A DNA stretch of 64,000 bases from Blastochloris tepida (GTDB lineage: Bacteria > Pseudomonadota > Alphaproteobacteria > Rhizobiales > Xanthobacteraceae): positions 2,282,001-2,346,000 of the forward strand of contig NZ_AP018907.1 in assembly GCF_003966715.1 (NCBI RefSeq), in the 5' to 3' direction. Position numbers and translations under genes: made by a program. A model generated the notes under the pieces. That model was not told the origin of the DNA, ran no database searches, and worked only from the letters and a program-made list of their open reading frames with translations. How positions within the stretch are numbered: the stretch's first letter is position 1; the number at the start of each line of letters is the position of its first letter. Shown here piece after piece: positions 36,089 through 47,938 of this stretch.

Positions 36089-36124
36089 TTTCCGGTATCC
36101 CGAAGGGATCAACCGGAAACCGTG
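36089..36124 (-). repeat. Family B first-hairpin element after the nuclease gene
   Basis: The TGA stop of the nuclease gene is followed on the minus strand by CACGGTTTCCGGTTGATCCC and its complement arm, that is, only the first hairpin of the family B unit. Confidence 0.8.
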
Positions 36125-36658
36125 TCAATGCGGCGGGTGCGGGTGGCTGCGCCGCCATTCCGACGGCCGCACGAACCGGCCGGCCCACAGGCCGCGCCCG
36201 CCGATGCGGGCCTGGACCTCCTCGACGAAATAGCCGCTCTCGGCCACCGCGAGCCCGTCCCGCACCATCTGCCGGGCGAGGTCGGCGCCGCCCGCCTCGC
36301 ACTCCGATACCGCCCGGCGGTAGCGGTCGGTGTCGCGCACCCGGCAGCGGATCAGGCGATACTCGGCCAGATCGGCCAGCCGGCGGCGGGCGGCCTCGCC
36401 GCACGGCCAGGACCGGCCGTCGCGCTCGCAGGTCTGCGACCGTTCGGGCGCGTCGATGCCGTAGAGGCGGATTTCGGCATTGCCGATGCGCAGGCTGTCG
36501 CCGTCGATCACCCGGGCGATGCCGGACACCTCACCCGATCCGCCGGTCCAGGTGGGCGAGCCGCCGAGCGTGCCGAGCCACGCCACGCCGAGCGCGAGAA
36601 CAAGCGCGCCGGCAATGTCGAGCGGCAGCGGCCAGCGGCGGGCGAATCGGAAGGCCAT
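36125..36658 (-). CDS. Staphylococcal-nuclease-like (thermonuclease) family protein
   Basis: A 177-residue protein with one N-terminal membrane anchor or signal (LDIAGALVLALGVAWLGTLG) and an SNase domain at about residues 43-150. The SNase motif VIDGDSLRIG, the substrate/cation residues in IRLYGIDAPERSQTC and the ECEAGGADLARQMVRDGLAVA helix are present. The catalytic arginine corresponding to R35 is in IRLYG, and E43 is in DAPE. Two extra cysteine pairs (QTCERDGRSWPCG) suggest a disulfide outside the cytoplasm. Likely a membrane-tethered or periplasmic nuclease. The role in this organism is unknown. Confidence 0.85.
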   Translation of the reverse strand: MAFRFARRWPLPLDIAGALVLALGVAWLGTLGGSPTWTGGSGEVSGIARVIDGDSLRIGNAEIRLYGIDAPERSQTCERDGRSWPCGEAARRRLADLAEYRLIRCRVRDTDRYRRAVSECEAGGADLARQMVRDGLAVAESGYFVEEVQARIGGRGLWAGRFVRPSEWRRSHPHPPH

Positions 36659-36810
36659 GCGCCGAGATTACCGCCCCCCGCGTTAACGTCCCCCGCGTCA
36701 ACGTCCCCTCGCTGCCGTGTTGAGGCGAAGGCGACAGCGTTAACCATGTCCATCAGGGGCGCCTTAACCATCTTCGTTCAATCTCGCTTCATGAACGGGG
36801 TGGGGAAGGC

Positions 36811-38388
36811 GTGGTGACGGCGACCGGTTCGGAGCGGCGCGAGATGGACGATGCCGTGCGCGCCGCGAACGAACGGCGGCGCGCTACGGCGCGGCGCGTG
36901 CGCGAGGCCCGCGACCGGCTGACCTCGACCACCGGCACCCGCCCGGCGTTCGACCTGGAGCTGACGCGGCTGTTCGCCAAGAGCCGGCTGACGGCGGCGC
37001 TGCCGATGCTGCTGCTGATCGTGGTGGTCGGCCTGTCGTCGGCGATGTGGAGCGGGCCGCTCACCGCCGCGGCGTGGACCGCCCTGGTGCTGGCGATCCA
37101 CGGCATCGCCATCCTCGTCTGCCGCAAGTTCGTCGATTCGGACGCCAGCCCGATGCGGGTGCGGCAGACCCGCGTGCTGCTGACCGCGCTCGACTTCCTG
37201 CTCGGCGCCTCGTGGGTGGTGCACGTCATGCAGCTTCACGGCAACGGCACGCCCGGCGCCGGGGAGTTCACCCTGTTCGCCATGCTGCTGTTCACCACCG
37301 TGCTCAGCCTGCTGTCGGCCGGGCTGCCGAGCGCGGCGATCGCCGGCACGCTGCCGGTGACCGTGGCGCTGGTGACGATCTACGCCACCTCCGGCCGGCC
37401 GCAGGACTATGTTCTCGCCGGCATCGCCGCCGCCGGCCAAATCTATTACTACGCGCTGGCGCGCCACCTGCACGCCAACGCGCTGGCGATGCTGGAGGCG
37501 CGGGCCGAAAAGGAGGCGCTGATCGGCGAGCTGGAACAGGCCAAGGCGCGCTCCGACGAGGCGGCGCGCCGCGCCGAGGCGGCCAATGTCGCCAAGTCGC
37601 GCTTCCTGGCGCAGATGAGCCACGAGCTCCGGACGCCGCTCAACGCCATTCTCGGCTTCTCGGAGGTGATGAAGACCGAGGTGCTGGGCCCGCACAAGGT
37701 GGCGACCTACAAGGAATATTCCGCCGACATCCACGCCTCCGGCCAGCACCTGCTGACGCTGATCAACGAGATCCTCGACCTGTCGCGCATCGAGGCCGGG
37801 CGCTACCAGCTCAACGAGGAATCGGTGCCGCTGGTGGCGGTGGCGGAGGATTGCGTGCGGCTTCTGTCGATGCGGGCCAAGACGCGCGGCATCAAGATCA
37901 CCGAGCTCTACGAGACCGACCTGCCGGCGCTGTGGGCCGACGAGCGCGCGCTGCGCCAGATCACCCTCAATCTGCTCTCCAACGCCATCAAGTTCACGCC
38001 GCAGGGCGGCGAGATCTGCATCAAGGTCGGCTGGACGGCCTCGGGCGGGCAGTACCTCACCGTCAAGGACAACGGCCCCGGCATCCCCGAGAACGAGCTG
38101 CCGGTGGTGCTGTCGTCGTTCGGCCAGGGCTCGAACGCCATCAAGAGCGCCGAACAGGGGGCGGGACTCGGCCTGCCGATCGTCCAGAGCCTGGTCGACC
38201 TGCACGGTGGCACGTTCACGCTGGCCTCCAAGGTGCGCGAGGGCACCGAGGTGATCGTCACCTTCCCGGCGAGCCGGGTGATGTCGGCGCTGCCGCCGGT
38301 GGACGACCCGGTGCCGCTGGTGCCGCCGGTCGAGCCGAAGCCCGCCGATACCCGCGCCAATCCGGCCAGGATGTTCGGGCTGTTCTGA
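36811..38388 (+). CDS. Membrane-bound sensor histidine kinase
   Basis: A 525-residue kinase with five to six membrane spans at about residues 60-220. A coiled-coil linker (EALIGELEQAKARSDEAARR) precedes the HisKA domain, whose H-box SHELRTPLNAILGFSEVMK has the phospho-accepting H271. A HATPase domain follows with N-box NLLSNAIKF, G1 DNGPGIP and G2 GAGLGLPIV. It starts at GTG 36811 after GGGGTGGGGAAGG. The H-box and FSEVMKTEVLGP region resembles the PleC/PdhS-DivJ group of alphaproteobacterial cell-cycle kinases. No response regulator is adjacent. The Pro-rich tail is probably unstructured. Confidence 0.92.
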   Translation: MVTATGSERREMDDAVRAANERRRATARRVREARDRLTSTTGTRPAFDLELTRLFAKSRLTAALPMLLLIVVVGLSSAMWSGPLTAAAWTALVLAIHGIAILVCRKFVDSDASPMRVRQTRVLLTALDFLLGASWVVHVMQLHGNGTPGAGEFTLFAMLLFTTVLSLLSAGLPSAAIAGTLPVTVALVTIYATSGRPQDYVLAGIAAAGQIYYYALARHLHANALAMLEARAEKEALIGELEQAKARSDEAARRAEAANVAKSRFLAQMSHELRTPLNAILGFSEVMKTEVLGPHKVATYKEYSADIHASGQHLLTLINEILDLSRIEAGRYQLNEESVPLVAVAEDCVRLLSMRAKTRGIKITELYETDLPALWADERALRQITLNLLSNAIKFTPQGGEICIKVGWTASGGQYLTVKDNGPGIPENELPVVLSSFGQGSNAIKSAEQGAGLGLPIVQSLVDLHGGTFTLASKVREGTEVIVTFPASRVMSALPPVDDPVPLVPPVEPKPADTRANPARMFGLF

Positions 38389-38411
38389 CCCGCGTGCCGT
38401 CCCGAACGGCG

Positions 38412-38736
38412 CGTACGGCGCAATAGCGAAGCGTATTGCGCCGATCCGTGACGCAAGGCTGATGGCGGACGTGGCGGATTACGCTTCGCTAATCCGCCCT
38501 ACACACTGAAAATTTGGGCGGGGCGCGCGGGGTTTCTCTGTCGTCCCGGCAAGCGCGCAGCGCGCGCGACCCGGGACCGTCAGCCGGAAAGGAGGTCTTT
38601 TCCGGAGAACGATCCCGGCTCTCGCTGCGCTCGGCCGGGATGACGAAGCCCGAGCATCGTAGGGCGCAATCGCGAAGCGTATTGCGCCGAGACGAGCAGC
38701 GAAAGTGGCGGATTACGCTTCGCTGATCCGCCCTAC
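38412..38736. repeat. Cluster of repeats: family D (38412-38503), C (38540-38645), D (38659-38736)
   Basis: Two family D units (GGCGCAATAGCGAAGCGTAT ... GCGGATTACGCTTCGCTAAT ... CCGCCCTAC) flank one family C unit (GTCGTCCCGGCAAGCG ... CGATCCCGGCTCTCG ... CGGCCGGGATGACG). The same C-then-D order occurs at 47721-47907. They fill the space between the convergent kinase and extensin-like genes. Confidence 0.85.
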
Positions 38737-38776
38737 TCGCTCTCGGCTTTGCCTCGGCCGGGAATGACCGCGCCGC

Positions 38777-39697
38777 TCAGTCCGAGCCGGGGATGGCGGT
38801 GGGCATCCGGCCGCCGGGCATCGCCTCGTCGATCGACTGCGGATCGATCGGCCGCTGCGCGACCGGCCGGGGCGGCGGCAGCGCACTCTGGCGGATCGCG
38901 CCGGTCGGCATCGCATCCGGCCGGCCGGCAGCGATGCCGGCAACGGGAACCGGGCCCCGGGCGGGATCCGGGCTCCTGTTGAGCTCCGGCCCCTTGCGCA
39001 CCATCAGGTCGGCCGGCGACGGACCGGTCGGCAGCACGCCGGGCTTGCAGATGTCGCGCGACTTGCGGCGGGCCAGATCGACGTGGATGTGGTCGTAGTG
39101 GAAAATGTTGGAGCCGGGGCCGAGCACGGTGGTGAAGCGCCTGCAGGCGGCGCCGGCCACCTCGCGCAGGAAGCCCTTCTCCTCCGGCGTACCGCGGGTC
39201 CAGTGGTCGCGCACCGAGACCACCCGCTCGTCGGCCAGCCTGAACGAGCCGATGTCGAGCGCATTGCCGAAGGCGTGCTCGGAAATCTTGGCGCCCGCCT
39301 GGCCGTTCTGGCCGCGGCACGAATAGGACGACATCTGCCGGATCTCGACCACCGGCTGGCCGAACCAGCGCATCGCCGCGGGCTGGATGCTCTCCGACAC
39401 CCACGCCTGCAATTGCGGGATGATCGGGCAGGCCAGGGTCGCCTGCGGCTTCACCGCGATGAAGCCGTCGGCGAAGGCGGAGACCTTGAACGGCCGGGTC
39501 ATGCCGCAGGCCCCTTCCCCGTCGATCTCCGAGGCCGGCCGGATATGGTCGCTCGGCCTCACCTGCCCTTCGGAGATGCAGGCGACTTCGGCTTCCGTGC
39601 GCCAGGGCTCGCGCTGCTCGAACATGCGCAGCCCGCAGCCGGCAACGACGCTGGCGACGGCCGCCGCCACCACGATGCGGGGAATGACTCGCGACAT
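38777..39697 (-). CDS. Extensin-like (LAS-fold peptidase-like) lipoprotein
   Basis: A 306-residue protein with a lipoprotein signal (VVAAAVASVVAGCGL, lipobox AGC). The extensin-like C-terminal family core follows: ACPIIPQLQAWVSESIQPAA, SSYSCRGQNGQAGAKISEHA, FGNALDIGSF and FHYDHIHVDL. The residues of SEHxxGxAxDI and HxDHxHVD are the metal-binding residues of the D,D-carboxypeptidase LAS fold, so a peptidoglycan-related hydrolase is likely. The last ~90 residues are Pro-rich and low-complexity. It is probably anchored to a periplasm-facing membrane and is common in Hyphomicrobiales. Confidence 0.88.
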   Translation of the reverse strand: MSRVIPRIVVAAAVASVVAGCGLRMFEQREPWRTEAEVACISEGQVRPSDHIRPASEIDGEGACGMTRPFKVSAFADGFIAVKPQATLACPIIPQLQAWVSESIQPAAMRWFGQPVVEIRQMSSYSCRGQNGQAGAKISEHAFGNALDIGSFRLADERVVSVRDHWTRGTPEEKGFLREVAGAACRRFTTVLGPGSNIFHYDHIHVDLARRKSRDICKPGVLPTGPSPADLMVRKGPELNRSPDPARGPVPVAGIAAGRPDAMPTGAIRQSALPPPRPVAQRPIDPQSIDEAMPGGRMPTAIPGSD

Positions 39698-39787
39698 GGC
39701 GCGGAGAATGCGGACGATTCCGTTGACGAATCCTCAACCACGGCAGCCTTCGCGCCATGCCGTCGCGGTCACAGCGCCGTGGCTCAA

Positions 39788-40111
39788 TCAGAGAATGGCG
39801 GCGATGCCCTTCCGGCTCGCAAGCGTCAGCAGCTTCAGCGATGGCCCGCCGGGCTTCTTCTCGCCGCGCTCCCATTTGCTGACCAGCGAGGACGTGACAT
39901 TGAGAGCCAGAGCGAAGGTCGCTTGGCTCATATTGGCCGCTTCTCGGATCGTGCGGATGTCGCTCGGCGTCAGGTCAACGACCGGCGTCAGGCACGCGAC
40001 ATCAAAGTTGCGCATTGTCTCCTTGTCGAGCGCGCCGACACGCTCGAGCCCGGCCATCGCCTGATGAATGGAGCGCAACGGCCGGCTGCGGTACTTCACC
40101 CCACTATTCAT
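39788..40111 (-). CDS. HigA-type antitoxin (XRE family helix-turn-helix)
   Basis: A 107-residue protein with a C-terminal HTH: TPSDIRTIREAANMSQATFA, then LALNVTSSLVSKWERGEKKP. It starts 8 bases inside the toxin gene, which comes first, as is typical of higBA. The N-terminal part (SIHQAMAGLERVGALDKETM) would bind the toxin. Its DNA-binding half presumably represses the pair. Confidence 0.87.
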   Translation of the reverse strand: MNSGVKYRSRPLRSIHQAMAGLERVGALDKETMRNFDVACLTPVVDLTPSDIRTIREAANMSQATFALALNVTSSLVSKWERGEKKPGGPSLKLLTLASRKGIAAIL

Positions 40112-40475
40112 TGTTCAACTCTATCCATTCGCCGGCTGCCACCAGGGCGGCGATCTTGTCCTGAGGCAGAGCCGCAATGATCTTCGCCGCTTCGCGAAAC
40201 GTGCTCTCCTCCACTGGCGTCAGGGACGATTTCTCGTTCTTCCCGAAGAGATGCACGAAGACTGCCAGATCACCTTTCCGAAAGACCGCAATCGCCCGGA
40301 ACCCTCGCGACCGGCCCGATCGGATGCGCGCAACACGCTGCTTGATCAGAAACTTCCCCAGTTCGGCATCGATCAACCCCGCCTCGGCGCGAGAAACCGC
40401 CTCGAACAACGCCGTGTCTGGGACATCATTTCGACTTGCGTCCTTGGCGAAATCCTTGGTTTTGAAAGCCCGCAT
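40104..40475 (-). CDS. RelE/HigB-type toxin
   Basis: A 123-residue protein of the RelE-like type II toxin family: TKDFAKDASRNDVPDTALFE, RSGRSRGFRAIAVFRKGDLA and FVHLFGKNEKSSLT. Such toxins cleave mRNA on the ribosome. The first gene of a two-gene unit, overlapping the antitoxin by 8 bases. The ~370 bases upstream contain no other gene, and the operator was not identified. Confidence 0.85.
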   Translation of the reverse strand: MRAFKTKDFAKDASRNDVPDTALFEAVSRAEAGLIDAELGKFLIKQRVARIRSGRSRGFRAIAVFRKGDLAVFVHLFGKNEKSSLTPVEESTFREAAKIIAALPQDKIAALVAAGEWIELNNE

Positions 40476-40862
40476 TGAAATCCTCTGAAGTATGATTCAT
40501 TCGAAATGAGACCTGAAACGTAGATCAGCCCAAACGGACCACGTGGCTCTATAGCACCGAGTGCCATAGTGGTCAACGGCAGCAAGACGGGCCCGCAGGC
40601 GGCCTCGGCAGCGCGCAGGATGGAATGACTCTCGCGTAGCGGCGTTGCCGCCCTCGCCCCGCCGCCCGCCTTCATCGACCGTTCATAATTCGTTTGTGCG
40701 TTGCAAAAAGGAAACAGCGGCCGATCCCAGCGGCTTGCCGAATCACCCCGTCACAATAGAGGTATTATGGTAGAGATGCGCGCGGCGCTGCAGCGATGAA
40801 TTCGTTTCGGCCGCCCGGCCGATCCTGGTAGTTTTCCGCTCGTTAACAAAGGGAGGTGCCTG
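40476..40862. other. Gene-free stretch between the toxin gene and a small ORF
   Basis: Contains the expected promoter region of the toxin-antitoxin pair (AT-rich TATGATTCATTCGAAATGAG at 40490-40509) and nothing else I can support. Confidence 0.4.
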
Positions 40863-40946
40863 GTGGACATCGCCTACAAGCTGAACGTCCTGGCTGCGGG
40901 AGTGGCCTTCGCCTTCGTCGGCGCCATTCTTCTGCGCATGATCTGA
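40863..40946 (+). CDS. Single-span 27-residue membrane peptide
   Basis: A GTG start preceded by AAAGGGAGG (40848-40856) opens a 27-residue peptide whose centre is hydrophobic (LNVLAAGVAFAFVGAILL) and flanked by polar ends (MDIAYK and RMI). Codon use is normal for the genome, and the strong ribosome-binding site supports translation. Peptides of this kind are often missed by gene finders. The function is unknown. It stands alone between a toxin-antitoxin pair and a family B repeat. Confidence 0.55.
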   Translation: MDIAYKLNVLAAGVAFAFVGAILLRMI

Positions 40947-41071
40947 TGCTTGTGTCGTGTCGCGCGGTTCCGCGGCAAACCGGACAAATCCGACCTCGAA
41001 ATCCAACCCAATGAATACCGACCACGGCCGGGGTCCTCTGCCCCGGCCGATGCATTTTGGGGGAGCACTCT

Positions 41072-41194
41072 CATACGGTTTCCGGTTGATCCCTTCGGGA
41101 TACCGGAAACGGTCTCGCCGAAAAATCCCTGATCTGAAAGGGATTTTTCGGCAAACAGCATACGGTTCTCCGGCTTGATCAGCCGGAAACCGTA
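41072..41194 (-). repeat. Palindromic element family B after metH
   Basis: On the minus strand the metH stop TGA is followed by TACGGTTTCCGGCTGATCAA, then GCCGAAAAATCC and the GGTTGATCCCTTCGGGATAC hairpin. This is a nearly complete copy of the element after hppA, in the opposite orientation. Confidence 0.88.
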
Positions 41195-44935
<3,741 letters not shown>

Positions 44936-44945
44936 GGGCTGAACT

Positions 44946-45383
44946 CTATGCAGCGGGCTGAGGCAGCACCAGGGCGCCGTCCGCAGCGAGCGGGAAGAAG
45001 GGATTGAAGGCCACCTCCCAGAGATGGCCGTCGGGATCGGCGAAATAGCCGGAATAGCCGCCCCAGAACACAGTCTGGGCCGGCTTGACGAGCTTCGCTC
45101 CGGCCGCGACCGCGCGGGCGAGCACGACATCGACCTCGTCCGTGGAGCGGCAATTGTGGGCAAACGTGATGCCGGCGAAGCCGCCGCGCGCAGGCGGCTG
45201 CTGCGCATCCTCGGCCAGCGCGTCCCACGGATAGAGCGCCAGCGCGATCCCGCCGAGCTGGTAGAACGCGATGCCCTCGCCCGGCACGTCGGCGCGCGCC
45301 CAGCCCAGGCCCTGCTCATAGAAGGCCTGGGCACGGGCAAGGTCGGCGACGCCGAGGGTGATGAGGCTGAGGCGCTGGTCCAT
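44946..45383 (-). CDS. VOC (glyoxalase/bleomycin resistance-like) family protein
   Basis: A 145-residue protein with the paired beta-alpha-beta-beta-beta modules of the vicinal-oxygen-chelate fold: [39 protein letters not shown] and [20 protein letters not shown]. The last segment is the typical C-terminal metal-site motif. The substrate is unknown. It lies 11 bases upstream of metH and 17 bases downstream of a coiled-coil gene, so it is transcribed with the methionine genes, possibly by chance. Confidence 0.85.
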   Translation of the reverse strand: MDQRLSLITLGVADLARAQAFYEQGLGWARADVPGEGIAFYQLGGIALALYPWDALAEDAQQPPARGGFAGITFAHNCRSTDEVDVVLARAVAAGAKLVKPAQTVFWGGYSGYFADPDGHLWEVAFNPFFPLAADGALVLPQPAA

Positions 45384-45400
45384 GGCCGGTCTTCTCGCGG

Positions 45401-45652
45401 TCAGGAGCGCGTTTCGAGCGCGGCGAGGCGGCGCTCGATCTCGGCGAGCCGTTCCTCGACCTCGGCCGCGGCGTAGCGGCCGAGCACCGACTCGCCGAAC
45501 GCCGCCTGCTTGACGTTGTCGATCTTGATGTCGAGAGCGGCGATCCGCGCCTCGACGGCCCTGAAACCGGCCGCCATCTCCCCCCGCATGCCCGTCATGT
45601 CGGCGCGGATCTCACGCAGCGGCGACAGCACCAGATTGTCCGGCTCGACCAT
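45401..45652 (-). CDS. Small coiled-coil protein (83 residues)
   Basis: From the ATG at 45652 the protein is an almost continuous amphipathic helix (REIRADMTGMRGEMAAGFRA, then VEARIAALDIKIDNVKQAAF) ending in EVEERLAEIERRLAALETR. The longer open frame upstream overlaps metF and is not used. No family is recognised. Similar short helical proteins are common in Hyphomicrobiales and may oligomerise. Confidence 0.65.
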   Translation of the reverse strand: MVEPDNLVLSPLREIRADMTGMRGEMAAGFRAVEARIAALDIKIDNVKQAAFGESVLGRYAAAEVEERLAEIERRLAALETRS

Positions 45653-45692
45653 GGCGATCTCCCGAATTCCTGCCCCCACTATAAGGGAACGC

Positions 45693-46601
45693 TCACGCCG
45701 CCGCCTGTGCCGCGACCGGCCGCAGGCCCAACAGGTGGCAGATGGCATAGACCAGATCGGCGCGGTTCATGGTGTAGAAATGGAACTCGGTGACGCCGTG
45801 GTCCACCAGATCGAGCACCTGCTCGGCCGCCACCGCCGCCGCGATCAGCTCGCGGGTCCGGAGGTCGTTGTCGAGCCCCTCGAAGCGGCGGGCCAGCCAG
45901 CCCGGCACCTCGGTGCCGCAGCGTTCGGCGAAGCTTTTGGCCTGCTTGAAGTTCATCACCGGCAGGATGCCCGGCACGATGGGAATGTGGAGGCCGCGGG
46001 CGGCGACGCGGTCGCGATAGCGCAGGAAGTGGGCGTTGTCGAAGAAGAACTGGCTGATGGCGCGGCTGGCGCCGGCCTCCACCTTGGCCTTGAGCACGTC
46101 GAGATCGGCCTCGATCGAGGCGCTCTCGGGGTGCTTCTCGGGATAGGCCGACACCGACACCTCGAAATCGGCGATCCTCTTGATGCCGGCGACGAGGTCG
46201 GTCGAATGGGCGTAGCCACCGGGGTGCGGCTCATAAACGGTGCCGGGGCCGGCGGGCGGATCGCCGCGCAGCGCCACGATGTGGCGCACGCCGGCCGCCC
46301 AATAGGCGTGGATCACCGCGTCGATCTCCTCGCGCGTCGCGGCGACGCAGGTGAGGTGCGCCGCCGGCTTCAGCGCGGTCTCCTCGACGATGCGCTTGAC
46401 GATGGCGTGGGTGCGCTCGCGCGTCGATCCGCCCGCGCCATAGGTCACCGACACGAAGGCGGGATTGAGCGGCGCCAGCCGGGTGATCGACTCCCAGAGC
46501 TGGGCGTCCATCTCCGCCGTCTTGGGCGGAAAGAACTCGAACGACACCGAGATGCCGGGGCCGCCCACGAAGCGGGAGGGGCGACAGGAAGAAAGGGTCA
46601 T
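45693..46601 (-). CDS. metF: 5,10-methylenetetrahydrofolate reductase
   Basis: Makes 5-methyltetrahydrofolate for MetH. The ATG at 46601 overlaps the regulator stop (TGATG), giving 302 residues, the usual size. The TIM-barrel motifs are intact: SFEFFPPKTAEMDAQLW at the N-terminus, SVTYGAGGST, HLTCVAATREE, RHIVALRGDPP and the FAD-binding region FFFDNAHFLRYRDRV. The gene sits between the ArsR-type regulator and a small protein, and metH follows in the same direction, so the folate and B12 steps are co-expressed. Confidence 0.95.
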   Translation of the reverse strand: MTLSSCRPSRFVGGPGISVSFEFFPPKTAEMDAQLWESITRLAPLNPAFVSVTYGAGGSTRERTHAIVKRIVEETALKPAAHLTCVAATREEIDAVIHAYWAAGVRHIVALRGDPPAGPGTVYEPHPGGYAHSTDLVAGIKRIADFEVSVSAYPEKHPESASIEADLDVLKAKVEAGASRAISQFFFDNAHFLRYRDRVAARGLHIPIVPGILPVMNFKQAKSFAERCGTEVPGWLARRFEGLDNDLRTRELIAAAVAAEQVLDLVDHGVTEFHFYTMNRADLVYAICHLLGLRPVAAQAAA

Positions 46602-47599
46602 CACGCAACCTCGCGGTTTCGGTCTTCGGCGCGGCCGGCGCGCCGATCGCGCCCGACCCACAACAGAACGGTGAGCTTGTCGCCCTCGCCGCCCGGCGGC
46701 TCCAGCGCCCGCTCGGCGATCACGTCGAGGCCGGCCGCCTGCATCCAGCCCGCCACCTCCGAAGGCGCGAAGCCGAGGCGGCGGTGGCCGAACTCGCTGC
46801 GCAGGAACTCCTGGGTGTGGGCGGCGAAATCGACCACCAGCAGCCGGCCGCCCGGCGCCACCAGCGAGGCCGCCTGCCGCAGCGCGCCGGCCGGGTCGTC
46901 GAGATAGTGCAGCACGCTATGGACCACCACGAGGTCGAAGGAGGCCAGGACGAACGGCGGCGCGAACAGGTCGCCCTGGCGCACCTCGGCATTGCGGATC
47001 CCGGCCTTCTCCAGATTGGCGCGGGCGATCGCCAGCATCGCCGGGCTGGCATCGAGCCCCACGGCGTGGCCGACCTTCGGCGCCAGAAGCTGCAGAATGC
47101 GGCCGGTGCCGGTGCCGAGATCGAGCAGCGTGCCGGCCGGCTGGGTGCCGGCGGCCTCGACGATCGCCTGCTCCACCGCCTCCTCGGCGACGTGCAGCGA
47201 GCGGATGCGGTCCCACTCCGGCGCGAGGCGGGCGAAGTGCGCCTGGGCCGCGGCGGCGCGGGCGGCGCGCACCTCGGTGAGCCGCGCCCGGTCGCGCGCC
47301 ACCACCGGGTCGGCGGGATCGACCAGACCGAGCAGCGCGTCGGCGGCGTCCGCGCCCGGGCCGCGCCCGGCCTTGCGGTAGAACGCCCAGGCGCCCTCGC
47401 GGAAGCGCTCGACGAGGCCGGCCTCGGCCAGGAGCTTGAGATGGCGGGAGATGCGCGGCTGCGACTGGCGCAGGATGTCGACCAGCTCGGTCACCGTCAG
47501 CTCGGCCTCGGCGAGCAGCAAGAGCAGACGCAGCCGCGTCGCCTCGCCGGCCGCCTTGAGACCCTCAAGCGCCTGCTGGAACGAGAGCGGCTCGGCCAT
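46601..47599 (-). CDS. ArsR-family regulator fused to a SAM-dependent methyltransferase domain (SahR-like)
   Basis: A 332-residue protein with an N-terminal winged helix (AAGEATRLRLLLLLAEAELT, then SQPRISRHLKLLAEAGLVER) and a class I methyltransferase domain from about residue 140 (TLLDLGTGTGRILQLLAPK, LVVVHSVLHYLDDPA). Fusions of this kind are known to control methionine-cycle genes in proteobacteria, sensing S-adenosylhomocysteine or SAM in the methyltransferase-like pocket. It is the first gene of the metF-metH operon. A palindrome CATAAA-N6-TTTATG 17 bases upstream of the start overlaps the promoter or leader and is likely its own operator. The SAH assignment is an inference. Confidence 0.85.
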   Translation of the reverse strand: MAEPLSFQQALEGLKAAGEATRLRLLLLLAEAELTVTELVDILRQSQPRISRHLKLLAEAGLVERFREGAWAFYRKAGRGPGADAADALLGLVDPADPVVARDRARLTEVRAARAAAAQAHFARLAPEWDRIRSLHVAEEAVEQAIVEAAGTQPAGTLLDLGTGTGRILQLLAPKVGHAVGLDASPAMLAIARANLEKAGIRNAEVRQGDLFAPPFVLASFDLVVVHSVLHYLDDPAGALRQAASLVAPGGRLLVVDFAAHTQEFLRSEFGHRRLGFAPSEVAGWMQAAGLDVIAERALEPPGGEGDKLTVLLWVGRDRRAGRAEDRNREVA

Positions 47600-47615
47600 C
47601 CATCACCTCTAAAGA

Positions 47616-47633
47616 CATAAACATATCTTTATG
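47616..47633 (-). promoter_or_regulatory. Operator palindrome for the ArsR-methyltransferase regulator
   Basis: CATAAACATATCTTTATG is an 18-bp palindrome with 6-bp perfect arms, located 17 bases upstream of the regulator's ATG. The AT-rich ATAAA...TTTAT style fits ArsR-type operators of SahR-like regulators. Repression of the whole met operon from here is the simplest model. Confidence 0.72.
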
Positions 47634-47672
47634 AGGATCAGGCCGGTGTCAAGACGGACGGCCGAAATGGAG

Positions 47673-47907
47673 GTCGTCGCCCCCGACAAGCGAAGTGCGA
47701 GCCGGGGCCGTGGCCAAGGTCGTCGTCCCGGACAAGCGAAGCGCGATCCGGGACCGTTTGCAGGTGGGGGACATTTTCCGGAGAACGATCCCGGCTCTCG
47801 GCTTCGCCTCGGCCGGGATGACGCGGAAGCGTAGGGCGCAATAGCGAAAGCGTATTGCGCCGAGGAATCTGCGGAAGTGCGGAATACGCTACGCTATTCC
47901 GCCCTAC
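47673..47907. repeat. Repeat cluster: partial and full family C (47673-47823) and family D (47831-47907)
   Basis: Starts with a partial family C arm (GTCGTCGCCCCCGACAAGCG), then a full unit (GTCGTCCCGGACAAGCGAAG ... GGCCGGGATGACG), then a family D unit (GTAGGGCGCAATAGCG ... CTATTCCGCCCTAC). The arrangement repeats the one at 38540-38736. It separates two minus-strand operons. Confidence 0.85.
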
Positions 47908-47938
47908 CGAGTTCGTCCGGGGTGAAAACCCTGTACCG

